Origin: Mesorhizobium mediterraneum
GTDB taxonomy: Bacteria; Pseudomonadota; Alphaproteobacteria; Rhizobiales; Rhizobiaceae
Length of the DNA stretch: 56,673 bases
Assembly: GCF_002284565.1 (NCBI RefSeq)
Contig: NZ_NPKI01000036.1
Span: forward strand, 1 to 56,673
Direction of reading: 5' to 3'
Part shown: positions 8,667 to 17,819 of the stretch, one piece after another
Numbering within the stretch: the stretch's first letter is position 1
Layout of the letters: each line of letters begins with the position of its first letter
Position numbers and translations under genes: made by a program
The notes under the pieces: generated by a model
The model's input: the letters and a program-made list of their open reading frames with translations, nothing else
The model's database searches: none
Told to the model about the DNA's origin: nothing

Positions 8667-9607
8667 TGGCTGCCTACATCCTACGCAGATTCGTTTCGAC
8701 CATCGCCGTCATGGCGATGGTCGGGATCTTCATATTCCTGCTTCTCAGGCTGGCTCCCGGCGACCCGGCGGCCATGATCGCCGGCAGAAATGCCGCTCCG
8801 CAGTTGATCGCCAGTATCCGAGAACAGCTGGGCCTGAACGACCCCATCCCGGTTCAGTTCATGCGTTGGGTGCGCGACATTCTCGGCGGCGATTTCGGCA
8901 CCTCGATCTTTGCCGGACGACCGGTTCTGGAACTGATCTCGCAACGGCTTGAGCCGACCCTTTCCCTAGCGATCCTGACGATGATCCTTTCGGTGACGGT
9001 CGGGGTCTCTTTCGGCATTCTTGCCGCGTGGCGAACTGGCGGGCTCGTCGACCGCCTCCTCGCGGCCTTTTCGGCAGTTGGTTATTCCGTCCCGGTCTTT
9101 GTCATCGGCTATTTTCTCATATACTTCTTCGCCATCAGGACACACTGGCTACCGGTCCAGGGATACGTCCCTTTCAACCAGGGCCTCGGGCCTTGGTTTG
9201 TGCACCTGATCCTTCCCACCGTGGCTTTAGGGCTTGGGTACATTGCATTCGTCGCCCGGGTTACGAGGGCGAGCATGCTTGAGGTCCTGTCGGAAGACTA
9301 TATGCGAACGGCCGCTGCCAAGGGCGCTTCGTCCTATGCCATGCTTTTCCAGCATGCCTTGAAGAATGCCGGCGTCCCCATCCTGACCGTCATAGGCATA
9401 AGCTTCGCCTATTTGATCGGCGGAGTCGTCCTCACGGAAACGGTGTTCAACTTACCCGGTATCGGTCGCCTGGTCGTGAATGCGATCAACAACCGCGACT
9501 ATCCGATCATTCAGAGCGTGCTCATCCTGACTTCGGGTCTGTACGTCCTTATCAATCTCGCGGTCGATCTGGCGTACACCTTGATCGATCCACGTATCCG
9601 GTACTGA
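8666..9607 (+). CDS. Peptide ABC transporter permease, DppB type
   Basis: The product (about 313 residues) is an inner-membrane permease of the binding-protein-dependent transport family. It has an N-terminal transmembrane helix (YILRRFVSTIAVMAMVGIFI), the LAPGDPA motif of DppB/OppB proteins, and five further hydrophobic segments. The EAA-loop, which docks the ATPase, reads EDYMRTAAAKGASS followed by the NLPGIGRLVVNAI motif near the C-terminus. The GTG at 8666 is chosen because it overlaps the stop of the binding protein and the family's N-terminus starts there. The next permease begins one base after its stop, so translational coupling is likely. Confidence 0.93.
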   Translation: MAAYILRRFVSTIAVMAMVGIFIFLLLRLAPGDPAAMIAGRNAAPQLIASIREQLGLNDPIPVQFMRWVRDILGGDFGTSIFAGRPVLELISQRLEPTLSLAILTMILSVTVGVSFGILAAWRTGGLVDRLLAAFSAVGYSVPVFVIGYFLIYFFAIRTHWLPVQGYVPFNQGLGPWFVHLILPTVALGLGYIAFVARVTRASMLEVLSEDYMRTAAAKGASSYAMLFQHALKNAGVPILTVIGISFAYLIGGVVLTETVFNLPGIGRLVVNAINNRDYPIIQSVLILTSGLYVLINLAVDLAYTLIDPRIRY

Positions 9608-9608
9608 T

Positions 9609-10490
9609 ATGACGATTTTATCCGCACCAGTTGAATACCTTCCTACGGGTCGCCTGCGCATATCCGACCTTCCTCGTCTGGCACGGCGTCATCCGCTGAT
9701 CATTGCAGGAGGCGGGCTGATGGGGCTTCTGATCATCTTGGCCCTCGCCGCTCCGCTTTACGCTGGCGATCCAGTTAACATCGATCCATTCAAACGCCTC
9801 CAGCCGTCTTCCGCCGAAATGTGGTTCGGTAGCGACAATCTGGGTCGGGATGTGTTTGCGCGAACCATCTTCGGTGCCCGCATCTCCCTAGTGGTAGGAA
9901 TGCTGTCCGCAGCGAGCGCGGCTCTTGCCGGGCTGCTGATCGGTGTCATCGCCGGCTATAGCCGCAGCTTCGATAACGTCGTCATGCGGGTCATGGATGG
10001 TCTCATGTCGATACCCACGATTCTGCTGGCCATTGCCCTCATTTCTCTGACAGGACCCGGAATCGGCATCCTCATCGTTGCGATCGCGATCCCGGAGACG
10101 CCAGCCGTCGCGCGGCTGGTTCGTTCGGTGGTTCTGGGGGTTCGCGAGCGTCCCTATGTGGAGGCGGCGCTCTGCGGCGGGGCGAGCCTGCCCAAGGTGC
10201 TGTGGCGGCATATCCTACCGAGTACCATTCCTGCGCTGATGGTCCAGGGCGCTACTGTCTGCGCCAGCGCAATCCTGACGGAGGCGGGGCTGAGCTTCCT
10301 CGGCGTGGGCGTGCCGCCCGAGATCCCTAGTTGGGGTAACATGATCGCCAGTTCGCGCCTGTATCTTGCCATTGCGCCAATGACGATCTTCGCGCCCGGT
10401 ATCTGCCTTGCCATCACGGTCCTTGCCGTCAACCTACTGGGCGATGGTCTGCGAGACGTTTTCGACCCCCGCGCAAAGAGGAGACGCTGA
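9609..10490 (+). CDS. Peptide ABC transporter permease, DppC type
   Basis: The 293-residue protein is the second inner-membrane permease. It carries an N-terminal OppC_N-type helix (residues about 30-50), the family motif FGSDNLGRDVFARTIFGAR (residues about 73-91), and an EAA-loop beginning RPYVEAALCGGAS near residue 180. The C-terminal AGLSFLGVG segment is typical of DppC/OppC. It starts one base after the DppB-type stop and is followed, with one base between, by the first ATPase gene. DppB- and DppC-type permeases normally form the heterodimeric channel. Confidence 0.93.
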   Translation: MTILSAPVEYLPTGRLRISDLPRLARRHPLIIAGGGLMGLLIILALAAPLYAGDPVNIDPFKRLQPSSAEMWFGSDNLGRDVFARTIFGARISLVVGMLSAASAALAGLLIGVIAGYSRSFDNVVMRVMDGLMSIPTILLAIALISLTGPGIGILIVAIAIPETPAVARLVRSVVLGVRERPYVEAALCGGASLPKVLWRHILPSTIPALMVQGATVCASAILTEAGLSFLGVGVPPEIPSWGNMIASSRLYLAIAPMTIFAPGICLAITVLAVNLLGDGLRDVFDPRAKRRR

Positions 10491-10491
10491 C

Positions 10492-11499
10492 ATGCAGATG
10501 CATCAAACTGCACGAAACGACGTGCTTCTCGAACTTCGAGACCTTGAGACGCGCTTTTACGGCGAAGAAAGCGTCACCCGCGCCTTGGACGGCATCAGCT
10601 TCCAGGTGATGAAAGGCGAGACGCTTGGGGTCGTCGGTGAATCGGGATGCGGGAAGAGCGTCACCGCTCTATCAATCCTTCGGCTGCTGCCGAAGGTGAG
10701 CGCCAGAATTGTCGGCGGCGAGGTCCGCTTTCATGGATGCAACCTTCTTGAGCTGTCGGATCGGGAGATGCGAAAAATCCGTGGCGACCAGATCGCCATG
10801 ATTTTCCAGGAGCCGATGACGAGCTTGAACCCGGTCTATACGATCGGCCACCAGATCGCCGAGGCGGTGCAGATCCATACGAAAGCGTCCCGCTCGGTGG
10901 CCAAGGCAAAGGCCGAAGAGATGCTCCGTCTCGTCCGCATCGCGGACCCGGAACGGCGCGTCAGCAATTATCCGCATGAAATGTCGGGCGGCATGCGCCA
11001 GCGCGCAATGATCGCCATGGCACTTGCCTGCTCGCCGGAACTGTTGATCGCCGACGAGCCAACGACTGCGCTTGACGTCACGATCCAAGCACAGATTCTC
11101 CGGCTCATCGTCGATCTAAAAGAGCGCACGGGAACGGCCGTCATGTTCATCACGCATGACCTGGGCGTCGTAGCCGAGACGTGTCAACGTGTCATTGTCA
11201 TGTATGCCGGCCGGATCGTGGAGCAAGCGACCATAAATGATCTGTTTGCGAGTCCCGCGCATCCCTACACCCAGGGCCTCATGCGATCGATGCCTGATCC
11301 GCGGCGCGGCCGACAGCGCCGCCTTCCAGAAATTCCGGGGATCGTGCCAAGTCTGCGCGACCCCATTGTGGGCTGCAGCTTTGCGCCACGCTGTCCGTTC
11401 GCGATCGATATTTGCCGCGAGAAAACACCCGTCTTACGTGATGTTAGGGCGGGCCACACCGCGGCTTGCTGGCGCGCCGAAGAGGTGATGGGCGCATGA
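10492..11499 (+). CDS. Peptide ABC transporter ATPase, DppD type
   Basis: The 335-residue ATPase has Walker A GESGCGKS, the Q-loop in MIFQEPMTSLNP, the ABC signature SGGMRQRAMIAMAL, Walker B LLIADEPTTALD and the switch His in FITHDLGVV. The C-terminal oligopeptide/dipeptide extension contains the conserved cysteine-rich stretch GCSFAPRCPFAIDIC. The ATG at 10492 follows the permease stop by one base; 10498 is a possible alternative start. The last four bases overlap the start of the next ATPase (ATGA), which indicates coupled translation. It should form a heterodimer with the following ATPase. Confidence 0.93.
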   Translation: MQMHQTARNDVLLELRDLETRFYGEESVTRALDGISFQVMKGETLGVVGESGCGKSVTALSILRLLPKVSARIVGGEVRFHGCNLLELSDREMRKIRGDQIAMIFQEPMTSLNPVYTIGHQIAEAVQIHTKASRSVAKAKAEEMLRLVRIADPERRVSNYPHEMSGGMRQRAMIAMALACSPELLIADEPTTALDVTIQAQILRLIVDLKERTGTAVMFITHDLGVVAETCQRVIVMYAGRIVEQATINDLFASPAHPYTQGLMRSMPDPRRGRQRRLPEIPGIVPSLRDPIVGCSFAPRCPFAIDICREKTPVLRDVRAGHTAACWRAEEVMGA

Positions 11500-12524
11500 A
11501 TGGTCCTTTGCTGAAAGTCGAGAACCTGACCAAGCATTATCCGTTTGGCTCGGGCCTCTTTAAGAAAGCCATTCCGGTGATCCGGGCAGTGGAGGATGTA
11601 TCCTTCACTGTCGACGCCGGCGAGACGCTCTGCATCGTCGGTGAATCCGGCTGCGGCAAGTCCACCGTGGCGCGGCTCCTGATGCGGCTCATCGAGCCGA
11701 CTGCTGGCCGCGTGCTGATCGACGGAACCGACATTGCAGGTCTCAAGAAGGACGCGCTTCACGCGTGGCGCCGTCGGATGCAGATGGTCTTTCAGGATCC
11801 TTACTCGTCGTTGAACCCACGCCTTACCGCCGGACAGATCATCACGGAGCCTGTCGAGAACTATGAGAGTCTCAGCCGGAAGCAGCGTCAGGCACTTGCC
11901 GCGGATCTTCTCCGAAAGGTCGGAATGTCGCCTGAGATGATCCACAGACTCCCCTCCGAATTGTCAGGCGGTCAGCGCCAGCGGCTCGGTATAGCGCGGG
12001 CGCTGGCCCTGCAGCCCTCGCTCATCATCGCGGACGAAGCGGTGTCAGCCCTTGACGTCTCCGTTCAGGCGCAGATTCTGAATCTGCTTCTGGATCTCCA
12101 GCAGCAGATGGGCATCGCCTTTGTCTTTATCTCGCATGATCTCGGTGTCGTGGAGCATATCGCGCATCGTGTTGCGGTCATGTATCTTGGGCGGATAGTG
12201 GAGCTCGCCCCAAGTCAGGCGCTCTTCGCCAAACCGGTGCATCCCTACACAGAGGCGCTGATCGCGGCAGCTCCGGTGCCGGATCCGACGCGCGTTCGCC
12301 TGGAGGCACCAGTTGAAGGCGAGGTGCCAAGTCCCATTAATCCGCCGAGCGGATGCGCCTTCCACCCGCGCTGCCCACTCGCGGTTGAGCGGTGCCGCGT
12401 CGAAGCGCCGCCTCTAGTGCCAATGGCCGACGGGCGCGTCGTGGCCTGTCATGTGCGCGCTCCGGCCACGGTAATTCCGCCCAAGCCGCCGGTGGCGGCC
12501 AATGTTTCTTTCATTGGGACATAG
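11496..12524 (+). CDS. Peptide ABC transporter ATPase, DppF type
   Basis: The 342-residue protein has Walker A GESGCGKST, the Q-loop MVFQDPYSSLNPR, the signature LSGGQRQRLGIARAL, Walker B LIIADEAVSALD and the switch His in FISHDLGVVEHIAH. DEAVSALD is the form usual in OppF/DppF subunits. A C-terminal OppF extension with the CAFHPRCPLAVERC cysteines follows. The start overlaps the DppD-type stop by four bases. It completes the importer, and the CapA-family gene follows after about 96 bp. Confidence 0.93.
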   Translation: MNGPLLKVENLTKHYPFGSGLFKKAIPVIRAVEDVSFTVDAGETLCIVGESGCGKSTVARLLMRLIEPTAGRVLIDGTDIAGLKKDALHAWRRRMQMVFQDPYSSLNPRLTAGQIITEPVENYESLSRKQRQALAADLLRKVGMSPEMIHRLPSELSGGQRQRLGIARALALQPSLIIADEAVSALDVSVQAQILNLLLDLQQQMGIAFVFISHDLGVVEHIAHRVAVMYLGRIVELAPSQALFAKPVHPYTEALIAAAPVPDPTRVRLEAPVEGEVPSPINPPSGCAFHPRCPLAVERCRVEAPPLVPMADGRVVACHVRAPATVIPPKPPVAANVSFIGT

Positions 12525-12620
12525 CTGGAGCATTTCACCCGATCGAAGCGCACGAATGCGCTACTCAGTAATAGACGAAGTGATACAAATTTCCGCCAAA
12601 GTATAGATGAAAGAAAGTCA

Positions 12621-13985
12621 ATGGAAAACGAGGATAGAGATAGTCCTGCCAGGCGAGATGCTGGCTTTGATGTGGTCGGTTCAATTGCAACGAACGTGGC
12701 GGACGGTTTCAAGATAGTAGCAGTTGGCGACCTCATCGTGTCGCGTGCGGTGACCAAATTTCTGTATTCTGGCTTCGGTGCCGTCGCCCAAATTCTTCAT
12801 GATGCTGATGTCACGTTTGGCAACCTTGAGGTCAACATCGTCGATATCCGATCGTTCAGTGGATACCCGCAGGCTGAATACGGCGGTGCGTATCACCTCA
12901 GCCTGCCAGAGGTCGGTCCTGATTTGAAGGCGATGGGGTTCAACATGGTAGGTCGCGCTAACAACCATTCGCTTGACTGGGGCGTTGAGGGCATGCGCGA
13001 AACGAGCCGGGTGCTCGATCAGAGTGGGATCATCCATGCTGGCGTGGGCGAAAATCGTGCACAAGCCGGCGCCGCTCGGTTCTTAGAGACCGGACGCGGT
13101 CGCGTGGCGTTGGTTTCCTGTGCTACAACCTTCATGCCTATGGCTCGTGCTGGCGATCCCGCGGGCGAAGCGCCCGGCAGACCAGGTCTCAACGCCCTTC
13201 GTTTGGCGAAAACCATCGTGGTTCCTCCCGAGATGCTCGAGAGTTTGAGACAGATACGTGCTATCTTGCCCTGCCACTGGCCTGGTGGTGAAGATCCCAA
13301 CGTGGTCGCAATCGAGGGAACGACATTCAAAGCGGGCGACACGGCCGGAGTCAGCTATCAACCAAACCAGCATGATATCGCCGACATTCTACGAAACATT
13401 CGACGGGGCAAGCAGTTCTCCGACTTCTGCATTTTAACGAACCACGGGCACGAGCCTGATAATTGTCGCCAGGTAGTCCCTGATTACGAACCATCGTTTG
13501 CGCATCTCATGATCGATGCCGGGGCCGATGCATATATCGGGCATGGATCGCACCAGTTACGGGGCATAGAGATCTACAAGGGCCGACCGATCTTTTATGG
13601 CCTTGGTAACTTCTTCGAGGACGACCTCGGGACCCCGTCCGGCGCCGACATGTTCGACGAATATGCTAAGGACCCACGGGTCGACACGGATGCCGAGGTG
13701 AAAGTCGCCGAGATGGCGGGAACATTCACACACCCGCTCTTCTATGAAAGCGTTGTCACCGTCAGCCGATTCGAGCTGAACCAGCTTGCCGAATTGCGGC
13801 TATATCCGATCGAACTCGGTCACTCGAAGAGGTTTGCAAACCGCGGAGTTCCAACTCTCGCACTCACGCAGCAAGCAACAGCCATTCTCGAGCGTCTACA
13901 GGCACTCTCGAAGCCATATGGAACCGAGATCGCCATCGAGAACGACGTCGGTGTGATCAGATTGCGGCCCAACTCGCTGCGATGA
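12621..13985 (+). CDS. CapA-family metallophosphatase-like hydrolase (PGA_cap)
   Basis: The 454-residue product matches the CapA/PgsA-like family (PF09587), named after poly-gamma-glutamate capsule synthesis and having a calcineurin-like phosphoesterase fold. Metal-binding-type motifs are VAVGDLI (residues about 34-40), FGNLEVNIV, GRANNHSLDWG and, late in the domain, NHGHEPDN and GHGSHQL. There is no signal peptide, unlike the membrane-anchored capsule proteins, so an intracellular hydrolase or amide-bond enzyme is more likely. The gene follows the peptide ABC operon on the same strand and probably belongs to it. Its precise reaction is not known. Confidence 0.8.
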   Translation: MENEDRDSPARRDAGFDVVGSIATNVADGFKIVAVGDLIVSRAVTKFLYSGFGAVAQILHDADVTFGNLEVNIVDIRSFSGYPQAEYGGAYHLSLPEVGPDLKAMGFNMVGRANNHSLDWGVEGMRETSRVLDQSGIIHAGVGENRAQAGAARFLETGRGRVALVSCATTFMPMARAGDPAGEAPGRPGLNALRLAKTIVVPPEMLESLRQIRAILPCHWPGGEDPNVVAIEGTTFKAGDTAGVSYQPNQHDIADILRNIRRGKQFSDFCILTNHGHEPDNCRQVVPDYEPSFAHLMIDAGADAYIGHGSHQLRGIEIYKGRPIFYGLGNFFEDDLGTPSGADMFDEYAKDPRVDTDAEVKVAEMAGTFTHPLFYESVVTVSRFELNQLAELRLYPIELGHSKRFANRGVPTLALTQQATAILERLQALSKPYGTEIAIENDVGVIRLRPNSLR

Positions 13986-14210
13986 TGACGATGATGCATT
14001 GAACCTTAGTAGCCCGAGCAACAGGCCGTCCGACGTCCAACACAGCCGGTGACAGGAAAAAATGCGCGCAACCGAAATCCCGATCAAGGGCTATCTCGAC
14101 CTCTTCTTCCATCGTGAGATCGCTTCCGGGGAAACATGCGCATTTCGCTGATTGTGAGCAGGGATTTCACGCGATCATGAGCGGCCGCTTCGACCGACCT
14201 GGTCATTGAT

Positions 14211-14971
14211 TCACGTGTTTGAAGCTGCGTCAAGAGCATGGGCGCGAGCGTTGTGTTTTCGCATGCTTTCACCGGTGAGTTGGAGGCGGTGAGCGTTGTG
14301 AATGAGGCGATCCAGAATCGCGTCACCGAGGGTGGGATCACCGATGACGTCGTGCCAGTGTTGCACGGGGATTTGGCTGGTGACGATGTTGGAGGCGCGG
14401 CCATGGCGATCGTCGAGGATCTCCAGCAGGTCGCGGCGCTCGGCCGCATTGAGAACCGACAGGCCCCAGTCGTCGAGAATGAGGAGTTGAACGCGCCCGA
14501 GCGTCTTGAGCAGGCGGCCATAGTGCCCGTCGCCCCGCGCCAGCGCGAGCGCCTCGAAGAGACGCGGGCCGCGATGATAGAGGACCGACCGGTTGTCGCG
14601 GCAGGCTTTGTGGCCAAGGGCGCAGGCGAGCCAACTCTTGCCCAGGCCGGTTGCGCCTGTAACCAGCAAATTCTCATGGCGGTCGATCCAGTCGCCGCCG
14701 ACGAGCCTGGCGAAGACGGCGCGGTCGATGCCGCGCAGGCGTGCGCAAATCGACATCTTCTACGCAGGCGCTCTGGCGCAGCGCGGCGAATTTGAGACGC
14801 GGCGTGAGCCGTTTGGTGTCGCGCTCGGCCGCTTCGCGATCGACGAAGCCCGATGCGCTCCTCGAACGACTAGGCATCGAGATCCTGTGATCGTCGCTGC
14901 TCCTCGAAGGCCTTGGCCATTCCGGTCAAGCCGAGTGCGATCAGCCGTTCATGGGTGGGATGGGCGAGCAT
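14211..14971 (-). pseudogene. istB: IS21-family IstB ATPase, broken
   Basis: The gene begins MLAHPTHERLIALGLTGMAK at 14971. A TAG interrupts it after QDLDA and the frame shifts twice near 14870 and 14745. The main body is intact from RGIDRAVFARLVGGDWIDR to the stop at 14211. It includes Walker A TGATGLGKSW, Walker B LLILDDWG and the C-terminal LTGESMRK of IstB helper ATPases. Three lesions make it inactive. Confidence 0.88.
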
Positions 14972-14986
14972 TGAGAACTCCAGGGT

Positions 14987-15106
14987 TCAGTGGAAATAGC
15001 GCTGACCGCGGATGTTGCCGTGGCGCAGGGGTTGGTGGTCGGGCGTCTCGTCGAGGAAAGCGCGATCAAGGCCGTTCTTGAGGATCGAACGGATCGAGGC
15101 GGGCTG
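14987..15106 (-). pseudogene. istA: IS21-family IstA transposase, C-terminal remnant
   Basis: The minus strand encodes SIRSILKNGLDRAFLDE and ends HGNIRGQRYFH before a TGA. This is the conserved end of IstA. It lies 16 bp upstream of istB in the expected istA-istB order. The rest of istA is replaced by an IS110 fragment from about 15107. Confidence 0.75.
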
Positions 15107-15340
15107 GGACGCGTCTCCAAGATGGGTAACCGATATTTGCGCAAGCTGCTTGTAGTCGGCGCTCATGCCGTTCTGTTCCATCGCAAGCGTTCCAGCGATA
15201 CGTTGAGAAACTGGGCAGATCGCCTGCTGGAGACCAAGCCCTTCAAGCTTGTCGCCGTGGCGACTGCCAACTAGCTCGCCCGTATCGTTTTTGCACTCAT
15301 GCGCGACGCAACACACTATGCCGCCCCGCGGGCCTAACAA
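15107..15340 (+). pseudogene. IS110-family transposase, C-terminal fragment
   Basis: The plus strand reads GRVSKMGNRYLRKLLVVGAH and continues through LLETKPFKLVAVATAN. A TAG follows, after which LARIVFALMRDATHYAAPRA completes the usual end. An in-frame nonsense codon and loss of the N-terminal two thirds show that it is a remnant. The 5' junction cuts into the istA remnant. Confidence 0.75.
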
Positions 15341-15691
15341 CAGTATCGGGAAAGGCCACGAACCGGAATCGAGGGGGGTGACAATGACGTGATGGGAACG
15401 TGGACAGATCCTGAAAGCCTGCAGCATAGTCGGAGCTTCGATCTCGTTCTCTTGATCAGGCCAAAGGATCAGCGGATACCATTAGGGCCAGCGGTCACAA
15501 GACCGCAGCAACAGGCCGGAGACATGACCGCGCCCGCGACCATCCCATCGCTGAAACAATCCCTTGATCAGCGGGCGCCGTCCGCTCGAGGACTGCCTCG
15601 GTCGTCCTGACGCTCCCATGAAGAACCTGACCCATAACGCATCCTTTGATTCGAAGGACAAGCATGCCCCTCAAAGCCTGGGATCAAACAT
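15341..15691. other. Intergenic, probably IS110 right-end sequence
   Basis: No gene was recognised. The part next to the IS110 fragment resembles non-coding downstream sequence of IS110 elements. No terminator hairpin for the ATP-grasp gene was seen. Confidence 0.35.
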
Positions 15692-16924
15692 CTATTCGCG
15701 AAGCCCCGGAAATGGTGTGATCGACCAACTGATTAAGTCGACGGCACGCTGAAGGATCGCCTTGCTCTGAGCGAGGCTGGGTGAAACGACGGTAACGTAT
15801 CCCATAGAGTCTCCGCCGTCGCCTTTCCTGACTATCGGCCTCTTGGATTCAATATAAAATTTGACATCGACGACACCTGGTACAGCCGCCGCCCGACGGT
15901 CGCCACCGTTCCAATCGAGGATGCCATCGCGATCAGGGACTAAGTTCCGTTGGGCCACCGATTGCGAATGCTGTTTGCGCAAATCCCATTCCTCGCCGAC
16001 GACAATCTTGATGTGTTCGGTGACGAGATCGACACCGTAAGCCAATCGGATCAGTTCAGGTTCCCCAACGCCAAGACGCGGATTGACTTCGATGACCACT
16101 GGGCCAAGCTTTGTCCACCGGAATTCGATATTCGATGGCCCCCAGCCAAGGCCGAGAGCTCGCAAACAGCTCAGCGAAACATCTGCGATACCTTGATGCT
16201 CCTCGTCAGTCAGCGGGGCCGGACTAGCGCACTCATGAACGACGAAATACGGTGGCGGGCCGAACTCGTAGGCGGTAATTCCAATGAGCTCATTTCCCAT
16301 TAAATTGGCGACATAAAGGGGGCCTTCTGCGAATTCTTCGACCAGTATCCTCGGCGAAGAGCGCCACACATGCTTCCCACTTAACAGATAGGTCGTATGT
16401 TCGGTCAACTCATCGACGTTGCGGCACAGTCGGACACCGATGCTGCCGCAGCCCATGGCTGGCTTAACCACCACAGGCAGGCCGATCTCTGCGGCAGAGC
16501 TTTCTACCTCCGTCGCATTCGCTGCTAAACGATAAACAGGCATTGGAATGCCGGCCTCTGCGAGCAGCTGACGTTGAGTGAATTTGTCGCAGCACCGTTC
16601 AACGGATGTGGAGTTCGGTCCCGGTAGACCGAAATGCCTGCAGAGTTTGCCAACTGTTGCAGGGATCGACTCGTCGAGGTCCGCAAACCCGATAATGCCG
16701 GCAATGTCATAGGTCGCACGCAGCCGGGAACATTCGTGGATCAGCGCATCGAGATTGCCTGTATCGATACGGCTAGCCTCGATCCCTTTTGCCGCAAGAT
16801 AGTCGTATTGGGTTGGATCCGCCGCCAGGGTGATTGGATGAAGACCAAGACGCTGGGCCGCTTGGATGTGTGGCGGACCATTACCTCTTGACCCACCAAC
16901 CATAATGAGCGCTCTTTTTGCCAT
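15692..16924 (-). CDS. ATP-grasp carboxylate-amine ligase-like protein
   Basis: The 410-residue product is an ATP-grasp enzyme related to carbamoyl-phosphate-synthase-like and L-amino-acid-ligase proteins, which couple a carboxylate to an amine through an acyl phosphate. It opens with a nucleotide-fold start (ALIMVGGSRGNGPPH). The ATP-grasp part shows DKFTQRQLLAEAGIPMP, LPVVVKPAMGCGSIGV (ATP-binding Lys and Gly-rich loop), ILVEEFAEGPLY and the metal-binding IEVNPRLGVGE. GGAG lies 8 bases upstream of the chosen ATG at 16924. An upstream ATG at 17047 would add a poorly conserved 41-residue extension. It is isolated and opposite to the peptide importer. A dipeptide- or amide-forming role is inferred, and the substrate is unknown. 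Confidence 0.8.
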   Translation of the reverse strand: MAKRALIMVGGSRGNGPPHIQAAQRLGLHPITLAADPTQYDYLAAKGIEASRIDTGNLDALIHECSRLRATYDIAGIIGFADLDESIPATVGKLCRHFGLPGPNSTSVERCCDKFTQRQLLAEAGIPMPVYRLAANATEVESSAAEIGLPVVVKPAMGCGSIGVRLCRNVDELTEHTTYLLSGKHVWRSSPRILVEEFAEGPLYVANLMGNELIGITAYEFGPPPYFVVHECASPAPLTDEEHQGIADVSLSCLRALGLGWGPSNIEFRWTKLGPVVIEVNPRLGVGEPELIRLAYGVDLVTEHIKIVVGEEWDLRKQHSQSVAQRNLVPDRDGILDWNGGDRRAAAVPGVVDVKFYIESKRPIVRKGDGGDSMGYVTVVSPSLAQSKAILQRAVDLISWSITPFPGLRE

Positions 16925-17458
16925 AGGCTTAACTCCGACATTGCGTGCTATGTGGCGGTTCGAGCCTAAATCGGTGTTGGTTTCTTCATCCGTGCCTGAC
17001 TCCGACCTTGCCGTGAGCGTATCATCGTCAGCGATTTGCGGCCGCAAAGATCCTGTGAATTTATTTGAAGGATCTGTTGCAACGGTTGGAGTTGCACGTG
17101 AAGAAAGTCGGCGACCTGCTTATCAGGCCGTAAAGCGGAGAAACACTCGGGGATGGGAGGGATTTGGATTGGAGGCTTACCTCGCCTATCGTTTCTTGCG
17201 TCGTTTCTGAGAGCCAGCCGCCGCATGGTCAATCAGTGCGATAACGTCTTGATCGACTGGCGTTCCTTCCGTCAGTCGCATTCGAGCGCCGTTATCTTTG
17301 CGAATGCCTCGGAACGTTGCTCAGATAGATGGTTACGATTGAGGGCCGCCAAGCCGTGACATGCTGCCTTATGTAAGGTTCATGAGTTAGCTCTGTTCAC
17401 GCTGCTCTGATACCATTCTCTGGACCGCCGTAAAACCGCTCCTGGGTTGGGCGGAGCC
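16925..17458. other. Intergenic stretch
   Basis: This holds the upstream region of the ATP-grasp gene and the left end of an IS3-family remnant. No gene was recognised. Confidence 0.4.
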
Positions 17459-17626
17459 ATGACAAGTAAGGCGACCAACAAGTTCTCTCCGGAGGTCAGG
17501 ACCCGTGCGGTGCGGCTGATTCTGGATCACGAAGGCGAGCATGCCTCGCGCTGTGCGGCGGTCTCGTCGATCGCCGCCAAGATCATCCGCACGGCGCAGA
17601 CGCTGCATGAATGGGTGAAGAAGGCG
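17459..17626 (+). pseudogene. IS3-family OrfA fragment
   Basis: The reading frame MTSKATNKFSPEVRTRAVRL continues through ASRCAAVSSIAAKI and TAQTLHEWVKKA. This is the N-terminal HTH of IS3-group OrfA proteins. The homology stops near 17626, where an aldehyde dehydrogenase fragment on the other strand begins. Confidence 0.75.
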
Positions 17627-17631
17627 GGCGC

Positions 17632-17815
17632 GACGCGGCGAGGTCGTCGGCGTACAACTGATGCCAGCGGCCACAGCATGTCGCTGCGCTCGCGAGCGTT
17701 CAACGCCGCCATCCGGCTTCTGCGACGCGTCTTCTCTACGCTCATGTCTGGAAGATCTGCCAGCACCTTGCCGGTCGACGGGTTAAAGACCTTGAAGGTC
17801 AGCTCGCCAACAGGC
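17632..17815 (-). pseudogene. Aldehyde dehydrogenase (GabD-like) N-terminal fragment
   Basis: The minus strand encodes GELTFKVFNPSTGKVLADLP, then DMSVEKTR and ALNARERSDMLW, followed after a one-base slip by HQLYADDLAA. This corresponds to the N-terminal region of succinate-semialdehyde-type dehydrogenases. The catalytic domain is missing. It is flanked by an IS3 fragment and an IS701 pseudogene that presumably destroyed it. Confidence 0.65.
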
Positions 17816-17819
17816 GTAC

